Notes under the pieces: generated by a model
Told to the model about the DNA's origin: nothing
What the model saw: only the letters and a program-made list of their open reading frames with translations
The model's database searches: none
Assembly (NCBI GenBank): GCA_030765055.1
Contig: CM060957.1
Location: forward strand, 197,467,835 to 197,531,834
Reading direction: 5' to 3'
Length of the DNA: 64,000 nucleotides
Origin: Mantis religiosa
Lineage: Eukaryota; Arthropoda; Insecta; Mantodea; Mantidae
Shown here: piece after piece, positions 44,367 through 55,090 of the stretch
How positions within the stretch are numbered: the first letter of the stretch is position 1
How the letters are laid out: every line of letters begins with the position of its first letter
Made by a program: the position numbers and the translations under genes

Positions 44367-45960
44367 CTATTTTATATTGGAGGGCATCATATCCGGCAGT
44401 TAATGACGGGTGGGGGAGTGTTGTGGCGTCGTTATTTGTATGGTGGTGTGCAAGGTGATTTCCAGTTGTTGAAATGAGCGTTGAGCCTGCTGGTTGATGC
44501 TACGTTGTAGTCGGCGATGATTTCTTCTGGGGATTTCAGGTCGTTGATTCGTGTATTGAGGCTGTAGTACGCTTATCTCAGTGTTGAGTTGAGCTGGTCA
44601 AGTCTGTCAAGGAGAGTGGAAGGGTCTGTTGGCTGGCTGGGACGCGTGTCGATGAGGTGAGTCTCCACTCGTTGCATGTTGCGTTGAAGTGAGGCTAGGT
44701 TGGTTTGTTGCTCGTTTGCATGTTGTCTGTTGTAGTTGGGTGGTTATGCTGTCAGCTGTCTGTTGAAGCTGTGTAACTGTAGGGGAAAGTCGGTCGGGTG
44801 TGGTAGTTCTGTTCGTTAGGAGCCCGTGAATGGAAGTCAATCGGTCTTGTACGTCTATGAGGGCAGCGTGATCGGCGTCTTGTCGTTGGGCTGTAGCGGT
44901 GGCGGCTTCCTCCAGGTTGCCCAGGCAACCTCCTTTTGTGCTGAGTGGAGGTCCTGAACCTCTTCCGCTGGAGGCCGGTGGTTTGCGGCGTGGCGCGTGG
45001 TTGACAGAAGCTCCTTGAGGGTGTGAAGTAAGCTGGTGACACCCTCCAGGTCCTCTTGGAGGCACCCAATGGCTTGCTGCCATCCCATAGGTCCTTTGGC
45101 GGCTGCCCTCAGGGGTGCTGTGTCCTGTGAGTCTCCGCGTGGATAGGCAGGGCACTGCGCCTCTCCTGTGAAATGGCCGAGGCCATTGCACGTGGCGCGG
45201 TAACTGCGGCGGCGGAGATCGTGGGCTCTGCAGGATGCTGTTGTGGATGGGGATCCGCAGTAGTGGCACCGTGGAGGCGCGGTGCACGTGTCAAAGCTGT
45301 GTCCGTAGGCACAGCAGTGCCTGCACGGCGTGTGGTGCTGCAAACTGCTCGCCTCTACTTTCAGGCGCTGGCCCAGTATGGGCAGGCCCGAGTTCAAGGC
45401 AGCGTCGCGATCTTGAAGATCAGCAAACCGCAGGCGCACACGTGCGGTTGGTCTCCTTCGTGAGTTGATACGAGTGGCACTCAGAACTGAGGGCCACTTA
45501 TGCGATGCCGCTGTGAGGACGAATCTGGCAGGGAGGTCTCGAGGTGCTCCGACAACTACTGCTGTGAAGCTGGCTGTAGTCGGATGATGTGGTGTTGGCG
45601 GCTGGGTATCTGCGTCGATGAGCTGTGGAGTTTCCTGCGGTGCTGCGACTGGTCGACTGGTGCTGTTAGATCCAGCAGTCAGGTGACGCGGCGATCGACT
45701 GGGAGCCGGGCGGACATCTAGCGTGCAGGGGGAAGCGGGCCTGACAGCCCAGAACTTCCCCTGCGGTGCGGCGAGAGGCTCCCTTGAGTGCGGGAGTCGG
45801 CGGTTGAGAGCAGGATTGCGAGAGCTGCGGTGCAGGCTTCGCTGCCTGGCTCTGCTTCCTGGATGATGCCTTCTTCTTTCCCATGATATGTTTCATCCCT
45901 AAGTCCAATCTCCCCGAAGAGTGAGTGGCTAGAGTCTCATCAGGTCTCTCCGTGTCTCCA
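44367..45960 (-). pseudogene. LINE ORF1 (gag-like) with three zinc knuckles
   Basis: The minus strand opens with a Lys/Ser-rich start (MKHIMGKKKASSRKQSQ, about 45840-45895). It reads in shifted frames to 'VRLRFADLQDRDAALNSGLP' and then 'CRHCCAYGHSFDTC', 'CHYCGSPSTTASC' and 'CNGLGHFTGEAQC' (44855-45439), CCHC-type knuckles. A Gln/Thr-rich tail follows (44607-45287 frame). It is an RNA-binding ORF1 of a Jockey-group LINE, possibly the 5' part of family K, whose RT lies at 51350-52983. The 3' side is cut by the gypsy LTR at 44366. Confidence 0.75.
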
Positions 45961-46585
45961 AAAGTAAAATAAATTTTCCGCAATTCACACAGACACGTGG
46001 GGTCGTTGAAGGGCTGTCCGCCTCCGTGGAGGAGGGTCCCTTCGACTGTTGCCATACCGGGTCTAGGTCCCTTACTGGCATGGTGGTAGGTATTTTATAA
46101 GGAATTGTGGTTAGATGGTGGCAATAAAGTTGGGATTTGTATAAAAAATAGTAAGAAAATTCGTTTTTGAGAAAGGAATTTGATATTATTGTGGTCCAAG
46201 GACAATTCTGGGACGTTTATATGTCTCCCCATGGGCAAGATCGTATTCCCCGAGGCCACGGATAAGGTTGTTGAAACTAGCAGGTAATTTGATATAGAAG
46301 GCATGGGATAGATGTAAGATGTAGTCAAAAAGTTTTGGGAAGGAAAGATCAGAGTGAATATTATCGTTTGGGATGTACCAATCGGCAGCGACTGCTGACC
46401 GAAGGTAACGATTTTGAAGAATCTGAAGATTGTAGAGGTGGGATTTGCCTGCTGCACCCCAGACTTAGCAGGCATAAGTGATTGCAGGCCTGAGCACCTG
46501 CTTATATAGCAAAGGTTTGTTGCTAAGGGTCATAGTAGACTTTTTATTGTATAGGGGATAGAGCATGGCCATCCTTCTATTTATT

Positions 46586-48070
46586 CTATTTGCCACAGTT
46601 GTAATATGCTCCTTCCATGTCCGATGCATGTCCAAAACTACACCTAGGTAGTTGAACGTCTTGGAGGGGTCTTCTAGTGAAGGTGACAGCTTGGGATTTG
46701 GTGGCGTTTAGTTTCAACCGCCATGTGGCGAACCAGACATGTAGCATGTTTGCGAAGATTTGGGCTCGCTGGACTGCATTTTCATGGCGCTTAGATGCTA
46801 CTGTGATGGCTGTATCATCAGAAAATAAATATAGGTTGCAGCCCCTTAAGGTTGGAAGGGTGTTTATGTAAGTAAGGAAGAGCAGAGGACCAAGGACACT
46901 ACCTTGAAGTACCCCTGCATTTATGATGTAGGTATGAGAGAGAATGTTGTCTTTTAATACAACGAAGGTACGGTTTTTGAGGTAATGATGAATTGTGTGA
47001 ATAAGGTATGATGGGATATTGTAATGAATAAGGCGAAGGAGAAGTCCTTCATGCCACACTGAGTCGAAGGCTTTGGAGATGTCTAGGAAAAGCGCTGCAA
47101 CATAATGACGGTTGTTGAAACCTGTAACCACGTCATCCACTATGCGTAATAATTGATGCGTAGTGGAGTGTTGCCGTCGAAATCCAAATTGTTCAGGACG
47201 CAGTACATTATGCTGATCTACCAAGTTCTGTAGGCGTAGCTGGAGTACCTTTTCGTAGAGCTTGCTTATCGAAGGAAGGAGACTGATGGGTCTCTGGCTG
47301 CTTACTTGTTGGGAGTCTTTGCCAGGTTTCGGTAGAGTGATGATTTTTGCATGCCGCCATGCTACCGGGAAGTAGGCTAATACTAGTAAGCTGTTGAATA
47401 GATGTACTAGTAACAGGATCCATGAGTGAGGAAGAGCTTTGAATGCAGCATAGGGTACATTATCAGCACCTGCTGCTTTGTGTGGGCGCACGGAGCTAAT
47501 TATACTCCTCACTTCAGCTTCAGTTGTTTCCTTCACATCATCTAGCAAGTGTGGTGTGCGGAGATACTGCCTTACAGTCACTGATATTTCGTCTGTTATC
47601 TCTTTGTCGACAGATTCCACAGGGTGGAATGAGGAGGCAAGATGTTCCGCCATGATTTCCACCTTATCTCTTGCTGAAGTAGCAACTCTCCTGCCATCAG
47701 TAAGGGGCGGATCAGATTTAGGGATCCCTAGAAGTGCCTTTGACATTCTCCATAAGGATCTGTCTTCTACATCAAGAGAACTCAAACGCCTCTCCCATTC
47801 AGCGTTACTGTGGTCTAGTAGTTCTAATTTGACTAGATGTTGTTTGTAAATGGGGTTGCGTGTTAGCTGAAAGCGACGCCTTGCCTTGTTTTTATCAGCA
47901 ATAAGACGCCTTAACTCATATGGGAGAGGTTTCTGGATGCTGTAAGTAGTACGCCATGGTGGAGTGGCTAGTTCCATGGTTGCTGCCATTGTAGATGTGA
48001 TGGTAGTGGCCAGTTGTTCTGCCTCTTCATACGTGTTACAAGGAACGGCCTCTGCAGGCTTCAAGGCCAT
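46586..48070 (-). pseudogene. LINE J2 ORF2 reverse transcriptase
   Basis: Open for 494 aa: 'AAGADNVPYAAFKALPHSWI', 'AKIITLPKPGKDSQQVSSQR', 'PISLLPSISKLYEKVLQLRL', 'FLDISKAFDSVWHEGLLLRL' (motif A), 'GVLQGSVLGPLLFLTYINTL' (motif B) and 'LYLFSDDTAITVASKRHENA' (palm, SDD). 'FATWRLKLNATKSQAVTFTR' follows, then a frameshift near 46640 before the thumb region (46095-46475). The C-terminus is readable in another frame to about 46400. Confidence 0.9.
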
Positions 48071-48825
48071 TAGTTCCGTGTACTTACTCCAGTTGACGAA
48101 TCTTGGATTTAGTGAAGTAGGGGGGGGGGGGCCTTTGGAGTTGCCCGACCCTGATACAGGAACAGGAGTGGGTAATGGTCTGAAGAAAGTTCAGGGATAG
48201 ACAAGATTTTGGGGTGACTGCGAATGTTTTTCAGAACTGCAAAATCCAGCCAGTCTGGCGGACGGGGATCCCCATGGGATATGGTAGGTGATGAGGGAGC
48301 AAGTACAGCAAGATTGTGCCTTTCTAAGTAGTATTCAAGTACAGTACCCCTGTGATTGCGGATGGTAGAATTCCACAGGGGGCTCTTTGCATTGAAGTCA
48401 CCCATAGCTACTTAGGGTGAGCCGGCAGAGAAAATTGCATCTAGGTCCCTTTCATTGAGAGTTCTACCAGGTGGTATGTAGACAGAATAAATGTTTAATG
48501 GCCCTTTATTTGTGGACACTTGGATGCCAGTGGCTTCTAGTATGTCTGTGGGTGGCAGGTGGAGGCGATGATGCTTTAAGTTGCGGCTGATGTATATAGC
48601 CGTTCCACCATAGCAATCCGCTGGGTCAGTTCTGTGACAGGTCATTCCTGGGATGGTGGCTTTATGATGGCTAGATAAATGTGTTTCCTGCACCAGGAAT
48701 ATCTGTACTTTATTTACAGCCATAAAATTTGCGGCTTCCTTCAATTTATTCCTTAAGCCATTGGCGTTCCAGGAACATAATTTCAGGCTAAGAATATTGT
48801 TCAAAATGTTATTAGTGTCCGCCAT
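48071..48825 (-). pseudogene. LINE J2 ORF2 endonuclease
   Basis: Starts at ATG 48825 (MADTNNILNNILSLKLCSWN). 'NANGLRNKLKEAANFMAVNK' and 'VQIFLVQETHLSSHHK' carry the catalytic Asn/Glu. A stop near 48412 precedes 'MGDFNAKSPLWNSTIRNHRG' and 'LSSDHYPLLFLYQGR', so GDFN and SDHYP are intact. A run of 12 G (48120-48131) breaks the frame before RT. The start overlaps the end of ORF1 by 14 nt (ATGGCGGACACTAA). Confidence 0.9.
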
Positions 48826-50756
48826 GTTGTCCTAAGAAAGTGAAGACTGTGTGCATTAGAATGGTAGCTGGAAGTATGGTGGCAGGTCTCTGAGCCAGTG
48901 CATCAGCCAAGGCTATAGCAAAGTCTGTTTGCAATTCAATAGGTATTCTGTCCATGAGCTTTAGAAATTGGGCGTCAGGGATAGCAGAAAAGTTCAGTGG
49001 TGAAGACGGAGCGGTGGATGTTGAAGGCCGTTGAACTGGCAGCCGTTGTTGAGCTGGTTGCCTTGTCCCAGATACAGGTGCAGCATTGGGATAGATAGAT
49101 TCCATATTCCTGGAGGTAGTGCTACGTGTTTTAGCATTTGCTAACTTCCTCTGTTGCATTGGGGGACTTCTTTTCCCTGTGTTAGTTGCCGGTTGCTGGG
49201 GTTTGTTAGCAGTTGGCGGTTCCTTCACTGTTGAAGTTGTATCTTCAACCTCAGGTGGGTTGGTGTCTGCTCTACTTTGAAGGGCAGCTGCATAACTCTT
49301 ATGCTGTATCCTTATTGGTGGTGGTAGTCCAGGATAGTGGGTACCTTTAAAAGCTTCCTTGGGGAGGCCCATAGGATTTGGTACCTTTGGAGCTGCATTG
49401 TGCCTTGAACGTTGGCCGTTTTTGTTCAAGCTCATCTCAACCCTTGCCTCTTGCCAAACAGGGCATTTGGCATGCCGGCATGAGTGATCACCACCACAGT
49501 TGTAACAGGTGGCCTTGGATCCAGTTACTCCCAGTCTCTGACAATCTGCTCTTCTGTGGCCTGCCTCGCCACAATATGAGCACGCAGGTTCCAATTTTTA
49601 TCCCGCTGCGCTGTGCATAAATTGCTGGCAGTTAGTACATTGCAGTGGTCTTGCAGGTAGGCGGTATGACTCAACACGAATAGATGCGTTGAACATCCTT
49701 GTCTCTTTATAGATTGATTGGTAGTTGCCCTCTTTACGTAAGGCAACACGGAAATGAGGGAGCAGTTCGTAGGATGTACTGCGGTTTGACCGCAACTGTC
49801 CAACCCTCTCGACAGGATATTGCTTCAGCTTTAGTTCTTCGATGACTTCTTCTTCAGTTATATACATCGGCAGGTTTTTAAGTGTTACATACAGTAACTT
49901 TTTCTTAGGGAGCAAAGTGGTGAGGTACTGTATTTGCCTATCAGTAAATAACTTTCGAAGATCTGTGATCATCCGGGGAATCTGGCAGGAAAGCAATTGT
50001 GCCACTCATGTTCCGGATGGAGAACTTCAAGTTTGGTTGAGTAGACTTGATGGCATTTATGAGATCCCGTGCTTTACTCGGGTCTCTGAGGTAGATGGGG
50101 GTGGCTTTAGCAGAGCGAGCTGCAGGAGCATTTGGCGTGGCAGCAGAAGTGGATGGTACTGCTGATGAAAAAGGGGCAATTGCTACTGCTTGGGAAGGAG
50201 TCTCCTGCCCTGAACATCTCCTTTTGTTATTCTGCGCCTGTGAAATCCCATCATCTGGCACCATAGACAGTCCTTGAAATTTGTTAGAGGTGGGTAAAGC
50301 CTCCGACTGAAGGGCATGCTTTTGTGCTTTACCCCTTGCTTTTGTTGGGGGTACTTCCCATCTTGGTAGGTTGGCTTTAAGCCTCTCATTTTGAAGCAAG
50401 TACTCAGATATTGCTTCAACGCTGGCGCGGTGCGCAGAGTAGTGGTGGAGAGCATTTGCAGTAATAGCTGGCTCTGCATTTGCTGAGTTATTGAAAATAT
50501 GTTGGTCTACCAACTCTAGAAACCTTAGCCTGGCTCTTTTTTCTAGGATCAGAGTCCTTTCATCACCTCTAGACAGAGGCATAAGGGGGCTGATAATTAG
50601 TAGTTCATTTAGGTAGTTTCGGAGGTCGCCTCCTTCCACATAATACTTCAGAAATTGTTGGTCATCAGAAGTCTCTGGTGTTATGTGCTGGTCATTTGTT
50701 TGGTCATCCATAGCTCCAACTGTGGCTTCTGTTTCCATGTTGTAAAATGGGGCCAA
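48812..50756 (-). pseudogene. LINE J2 ORF1 (gag-like)
   Basis: Segments: 'LMPLSRGDERTLILEKRARL', a linker, 'KFSIRNMSGTIAFLPDSPDD', then (after a shift near 49970) 'YPVERVGQLRSNRSTSYELL' and 'CTNCQQFMHSAAG', where an in-frame TAA at about 49597 replaces the Cys of the first knuckle. The frame continues 'CSYCGEAGHRRADC' and 'CYNCGGDHSCRHAKC', then a Pro/Thr-rich tail to TAA at 48812. It is homologous to J1 ORF1 throughout. Confidence 0.9.
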
Positions 50757-51190
50757 TCACTGGACTCAGTGCAACAACCAATAGGAGGAAGGTATTGGCC
50801 AATGAGCAGTAAGGGCATGCAGCCCAACTGCTTGATAGAAATAGAGGAAATAAGAAAGGGATAGAGAAAAGAGCAAGTTTAGGGCGCTGAATTTCTCGAA
50901 TTGCAGAGGGCCTATCCAAAGGGCGCCTAAAAACCAGTCTGAGCGACTGTTGGCTGCAGGCAATTCTACCCAATCACTTTGCTGTGTGCTGTGCTGTGGC
51001 TTCTTCTTGAAATCTCGCAGGCACAATGATGTCCCTGCGCTGCAGCTAGCTCACGACGTTGATTCTTCCAGCGAGGAACGCTGGTAGACAAGGACCAAGC
51101 CCTGAAAAGGGCTACTTTGACCTTGCTGCGGTGCTCGCTGGAACGATGTTGCTTCTCCGGTGTCTCGAAGAAGAGTGGAAATGACGTTGT
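50757..51190 (-). other. LINE J2 5' UTR
   Basis: Non-coding, homologous in blocks to the 5' UTR of J1 (38202-38760). The start is marked by TTCTTCGAGACACCGG. Jockey-type LINEs usually carry an internal promoter here; none is identified. Confidence 0.7.
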
Positions 51191-51639
51191 ACTTCACCTG
51201 GCTGTTGCTCAACTCAACTCAACTCCATGCTGGCGGGCTGTTTGGAACAGCCCGAAGGGTGATCAAATCGTGTACCTGCTCTGGGAAGAGCTTAACCAAG
51301 TAGTGGCGGGATGTGGATGTAGCAGAATGACGGGTGTATTTTAAGTGGGGTTAGTGTAAGGAGGCAGCTTGTTGCTCCTCAGGGAATGATGAACCGGGTG
51401 CTACGGACAGCGTGCACTGCTGGTGGGTTAGTTAATAAACTAGGAAGAAGGTATGTAAGTAATTTTGAATATTCCAGAATAAAAATTTTGTAGTAGCTGA
51501 AATGTAATTTAGGCTGGAATGGAGATCATGTGGTTACCGGTAGTGACCGCAAGACATGCGGGGTAACCGGTATCGCTTTAAGCGACGTTCACGAGAAACA
51601 TAGTCGCTCTGATGTTGGGGCAAACCCTCGAAGAATTTT
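51191..51639 (-). other. 3' UTR of LINE K1 and junction with J2
   Basis: Follows the LINE K1 stop (about 51550). No coding potential. It ends where the J2 5' UTR begins. Confidence 0.45.
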
Positions 51640-52983
51640 GTCGCCCGGCGCCTAATTCAATCCTCCACATATCGGAGGGATGAAGCCTCGTGAAGTAATC
51701 TCACGGGGAACCTTGTGCAAACAGAATAAATAATCCGAAGACATTTGTTCTGTGCATGTTGGAGCAAAACTAGATGCGAGCCTGCGGCCATACCCCAGAC
51801 TTCGCACGCATAGAGCATGATAGGGAGGACCAGGGCCATAAAGAGGCGCAACTTTAGGGGAACAGACATCGTAGACCGAAGCACAGGGTATAGTGATGCC
51901 ACGGCACCACACCACCGATGAGCTTGCTCCTGGATGTGCTCCCGAAAAGTTAGGCCCTTATCCAGCTTGACTCCCAAGTACTTGATTGAATTCTCCCACC
52001 TGATCCCTTGCCCGAAGTAGGTAAATTGGGGGAAATTGGCGGGAAATCGGCGCTTGGTGAACAATATCGCTTGGCTTTTCTCCGTATTAATGGACAATCG
52101 CCAAAGCGTGCACCAATCCTGAAGGAGGATTAGGTAACGTTGGATGGGGTTGAAGGTTCTGCGTGGATGTCTATTTGTTGAGAATAGCAGCACGTCGTCA
52201 GCATATTGTGCTATGTTGACGTGCTGTTCAGTGGGAAGGTCAGCCACGTAGACGCTGTACAGCTTCGGGGATAACACAGAACCTTCGGGGACTCCGCCGC
52301 AGATAGAGCTTCGTGTAGATGTTTTTTCCACCACTGTGACAGTGAAGAATCTATGTTTTAGAAAAGAGTGAAGAAGGTGTATTGACTTGAGTGGGTAGCT
52401 CCAGTTGGATGAATTTGTACAGAAGAGCCGCGTGCCAAGTCGTAGAGAAACCCTTTTCCACGTCCAGAGAAACCGCCGAGGTGAATGCCTTGTCCTGGAA
52501 ACCCAGGGCTACAGCCTCCACCACGCGCAGCAACTGCTGTGACGTAGAATGCCCAGGATGAAAGCCAAACTGGTGAGGAGGGATGGCTTGTATGTCACCC
52601 AGAAGGGGGGACAAGCGGGTTTTCGAGAGAACAGAAAGAAGGCTAATGGAGCGGTAGTTGGCAGGATTAACCGGGTCTTTCCCTGGCTTCAAGATGCATA
52701 TCACCCGAGCCTCTTTCCAACTACGTGGAAAGTGACTCAGAGAGAGACACATATTGAAGACTCTGGTAAAAAATAACACGGCCCTGAAAGGAAGGTGGCG
52801 GAGCATGAGTGGCGTGGCTGTTACTGATGGCTGGCTGGATTCTTCTTTTAGGTTGGCGCAGTTTTCTCCGAGGTTGGTGCTGTATCCGAGGACTTGGGGA
52901 GTACGACCTAGACCCTGGAGAATCATATAAGAGGCGAAGACTTGTCCTAGGACCTCCTTAGTTCCCAACTGTTTCTTCAACAA
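51545..52983 (-). pseudogene. LINE K1 reverse transcriptase
   Basis: The frame 52351-52983 has 'LPFRAVLFFTRVFNMCLSLS', 'ARVICILKPGKDPVNPANYR', 'SISLLSVLSK' and 'VSLDVEKGFSTTWHAALLYK' (motif A). After a shift at about 52340, 51657-52334 gives 'GGVPEGSVLSPKLYSVYVAD' (motif B), 'IAQYADDVLLFSTNRHPRRT' (intact palm), 'YLGVKLDKGLTFREHIQEQA' and 'VLPIMLYACEVWGMAAGSHL'. The C-terminus 'RLLHEASSLRYVED' stops, then resumes to RLPRMSCGHYR. A Jockey-clade RT, 5'-truncated (no endonuclease). Confidence 0.9.
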
Positions 52984-52989
52984 TTATTC

Positions 52990-53165
52990 ACTCCCTGACT
53001 GTCTATCCCCTATCCTAAATTAAATAACCACCATCAACCCACCATCATTCTTCAAAATCCCTCTTAATGCCAATAAGGGACCTAGTCCCTGTGTGGCACT
53101 AGTCGAAGGACCCTCCTCTGCGGAGGAGGATTCCCTTCAACGACACCTCTGTGCTGTGTGTGAAT
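52990..53165 (+). mobile_element. J-type LINE 3' end, plus strand
   Basis: A short 3' UTR (ACCACCATCAACCCACC...) followed by 'AATGCCAATAAGGGACCTAG', TCGAAGGACCC, a hairpin and CTTCAACGACACC...GTGTGTGAATTG. These are the same blocks in the same order as the 3' ends of J1 and J2. It is a heavily 5'-truncated LINE copy. Confidence 0.65.
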
Positions 53166-53293
53166 TGCCAGAAGCTGCCCTAAGGTCACTCCCATGCTGG
53201 CAATCCGCTAGCTGCAAGGGTCTGAAAGCTCTCGCTGAACGCTCAAAGTTCACTCCTCGAAGGCTGGAAGAGGAATTCGCCTCCCGTCTCTGA
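53093..53293 (+). other. Open frame over the LINE 3' module (66 aa)
   Basis: Encodes a Cys-containing 66-residue frame ('LQRHLCAVCELPEAALRSLP' ... 'SKFTPRRLEEEFASRL'). A related frame start (VEG...LCEL) exists at 46055 minus. It could be a LINE-encoded piece or chance. Not recognised. Confidence 0.3.
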
Positions 53294-53594
53294 ATGTGCT
53301 CGCTCGCTCGTTCTGACTGGCTGTATACAGCCAGAAGGTTTTTACTGCGTGCCCACCCATTAAGGGTTTTACAGCAGGTAGGATTAGAATTGAATTTTGT
53401 AGGATGAAGGTGATGTAGGTTTTTTGCTTGGGAGTTAATTTAGAGGTTACCGAAGTACCTTCGGGTTGAAGGGGAGGATGCAGTACTTAGCACCCATTTT
53501 TTTGTTTTAATGTTAGTTGGGGAGAAATTTAGATGCCAAACAGCTTGGAAGAATTATGAGGATCTCAGCTTTAGCTGCTTATGGGATTAGCTCC
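53166..53594. other. Repeat-derived, non-coding
   Basis: Lies between the J-type end and the LINE K2 tail; probably the 3' UTR of K2 on the minus strand. 'CTGGCTGTATACAGCCAG' (53317-53334) is an 18-bp perfect palindrome. Confidence 0.4.
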
Positions 53595-53821
53595 TGGGTT
53601 ATCTAGGGTGCCCGCATGCCATACGGGGGATCCGAGGCAGTCTAGATCGGCGTCTAGTGGGGTCATAATCTCCCAATGATCTGACAAGGGCGCTTCTGTG
53701 TGATGGTAAATTTGTATATACTTTTGAAGCCCGGCGCCTGATTTCATCCTCCACGTATGGAAGACCCGATGCTTCGTGAAGCAACCTGGTAGAGAAATAA
53801 TGTCCCACAGAATATTTATCT
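53595..53821 (-). pseudogene. LINE K2 C-terminal tail inserted in zinc-finger exon copy
   Basis: The minus strand reads 'TRLLHEASGLPYVEDEIRRR' and 'SRLPRIPRMACGHPR' then stop, homologous to the C-terminus of K1 (RLLHEASSLRYVED ... RLPRMSCGHYR). It is a 5'-truncated LINE insertion. Its frame happens to be open with the zinc-finger leader upstream, giving a chimeric frame 53599-54075. Confidence 0.82.
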
Positions 53822-54075
53822 TCATTGCTTTTATCCATCTCGCAGTTGTTGCTCCATATATCAGTTTTGCCCTTAATCTGTTTTACAAGTTCTTTGATAA
53901 AAGGAGTCTCTGATTTAATTTCTGTTTTGACTGTCATGTCACAATCAGTATCCAGAAGTACAGTATCAGTACTTGTCTTTATAGAAACAACCTTCTGAAA
54001 GAACTCTCTCTCATTCTGTGAGGTTATGTCATCTGTGAGGAGATCCTCTTTTTTGATTTCTATTTTCTTATCCAT
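53822..54075 (-). pseudogene. Duplicated leader exon of the zinc-finger gene
   Basis: Encodes 'MDKKIEIKKEDLLTDDITSQ' onward for about 86 residues, roughly 87% identical to 20440-20696. It keeps the start codon and upstream acceptor (TCTCTCGTTACAG at about 54122). It is interrupted at codon 86 by the LINE K2 tail, so the acidic end of the leader and the donor are lost. No finger exon is visible nearby. A pseudogene of the same gene or a close paralogue. Confidence 0.85.
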
Positions 54076-54627
54076 TTCAAATCGCTTTTGAATCAGTTGG
54101 AGATTTTGTTTTTAGAAACAAATCTGTAACGAGAGAAATACATTATATATACTAAAAAAATATGCATAAATTTTACAATTACTTTCTTTGAATCCACCAA
54201 TAATTGTTCAAATGACACTACACAACAGTGTTGTTATTGTACAAACAACTTCTTGGAAAGCCTCAAGTATATCAAGGTTATGTCCAGAACTCAAACTACA
54301 GATACTTGTCTCTTTATATCAATGCTATTATCACTTCAGCTAGCTTACTGAGGAAATGTAACAATGTTAAACCTGCTAGTGTATTTAAAATGTTTTGGAT
54401 AAAGATTAAAGCATTGTCAGATATCAGACATACCTTAAACAAACTGCAATGTTGGCAACAATCACAGTTTGTATTTCGTAAACTGTTGTTCCATAATACT
54501 CATGAAAAATAATTTGACAGATTAATCTTAACAATGATTAGCTATAAAGTATCTGCATCATTACGCGTCACCTTTGTGACATGATATTTCGGTATTTGAC
54601 ATTGCGTTTAAGAGTAACTGCAATAGT
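54076..54627 (-). repeat. Inverted copy of the zinc-finger gene's upstream intron
   Basis: Matches 19905-20439 in inverted orientation, with scattered differences. PLE A3 abuts it at 54628. Confidence 0.85.
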
Positions 54628-55090
54628 ACAAAAGTGAATCGAGAAGATATTGACACATTGCTTCACTCACACTGTTTATTCACAGGACATGTTTCAAGAG
54701 CTCTTGCTCTTATCATCAGCTGATACTCGACTAGTGCAAGTTGTAGTGGTTTCCTCTTTCTCCGTTTTGTCAATAGATGGCGTGATGTACTTGTCAAAGA
54801 TGTCCGGTGGTGGAGTTTCAAAATTCATGACTCTATGACGATTTTTGTTGATGAAGATTTTTTCCCATACGGAAAGGTCTATGGGGTGATTAACATATTT
54901 TATTAGAGATGTTTCCAAGTTGATGTCATGTCTAGTATTCAAAAAATGAAAAGCCACTGCTGATTTTTTCTGTTTCGCCATTTTTAATGTTTCTTAGATG
55001 TTCTTTAGTTCTGATGTTAATAATTCTTTTTGTTTTTCCTATATAAATTTTAGGACAAGTTTCACATTTGATCTCATAGATTCCTGATTC
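54628..55090 (-). pseudogene. Penelope-like element copy A3, GIY-YIG end
   Basis: The 3' terminus matches A1/A2 (ACAAAAGTGAATCGAGA at 54628). The minus strand encodes 'GIYEIKCETCPKIYIGKTKR', a one-base slip near 54980, then 'AVAFHFLNTRHDINLETSLI', 'VWEKIFINKNRHRVMNFETP' and an end in DDKSKSS-stop. 5'-truncated just before GIY, where it is joined to gypsy gag at 55091. Confidence 0.88.
54681..54724 (-). ncRNA. Hammerhead-like motif in PLE A3
   Basis: Minus strand: CAG, CTGATGA (54713-54719), stem II with six Watson-Crick pairs (AAGAGC/GCTCTT, AAGA loop, one extra U), GAAA (54692-54695), ACATGTC and CTG. All core positions are consensus. The G-U pair of A1 is a full A-U here. Confidence 0.65.

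Larger units (their letters stand above)
45960..51190 (-). mobile_element. Jockey-like LINE J2, near full length
   Basis: On the minus strand: 5' UTR (51190-50757), ORF1 (50756-48812), ORF2 (48825-46586) and a 3' UTR ending near 45960 with the same terminal module as J1. It is the best preserved LINE here: RT motifs are complete and only a few stops or slips interrupt the frames. Confidence 0.9.

Noticed and set aside
53599..54075. 158-codon frame as a normal host gene
   Set aside because: The N-terminus is a duplicated zinc-finger leader and the C-terminus is a LINE tail. It is reported as a chimera of two remnants.
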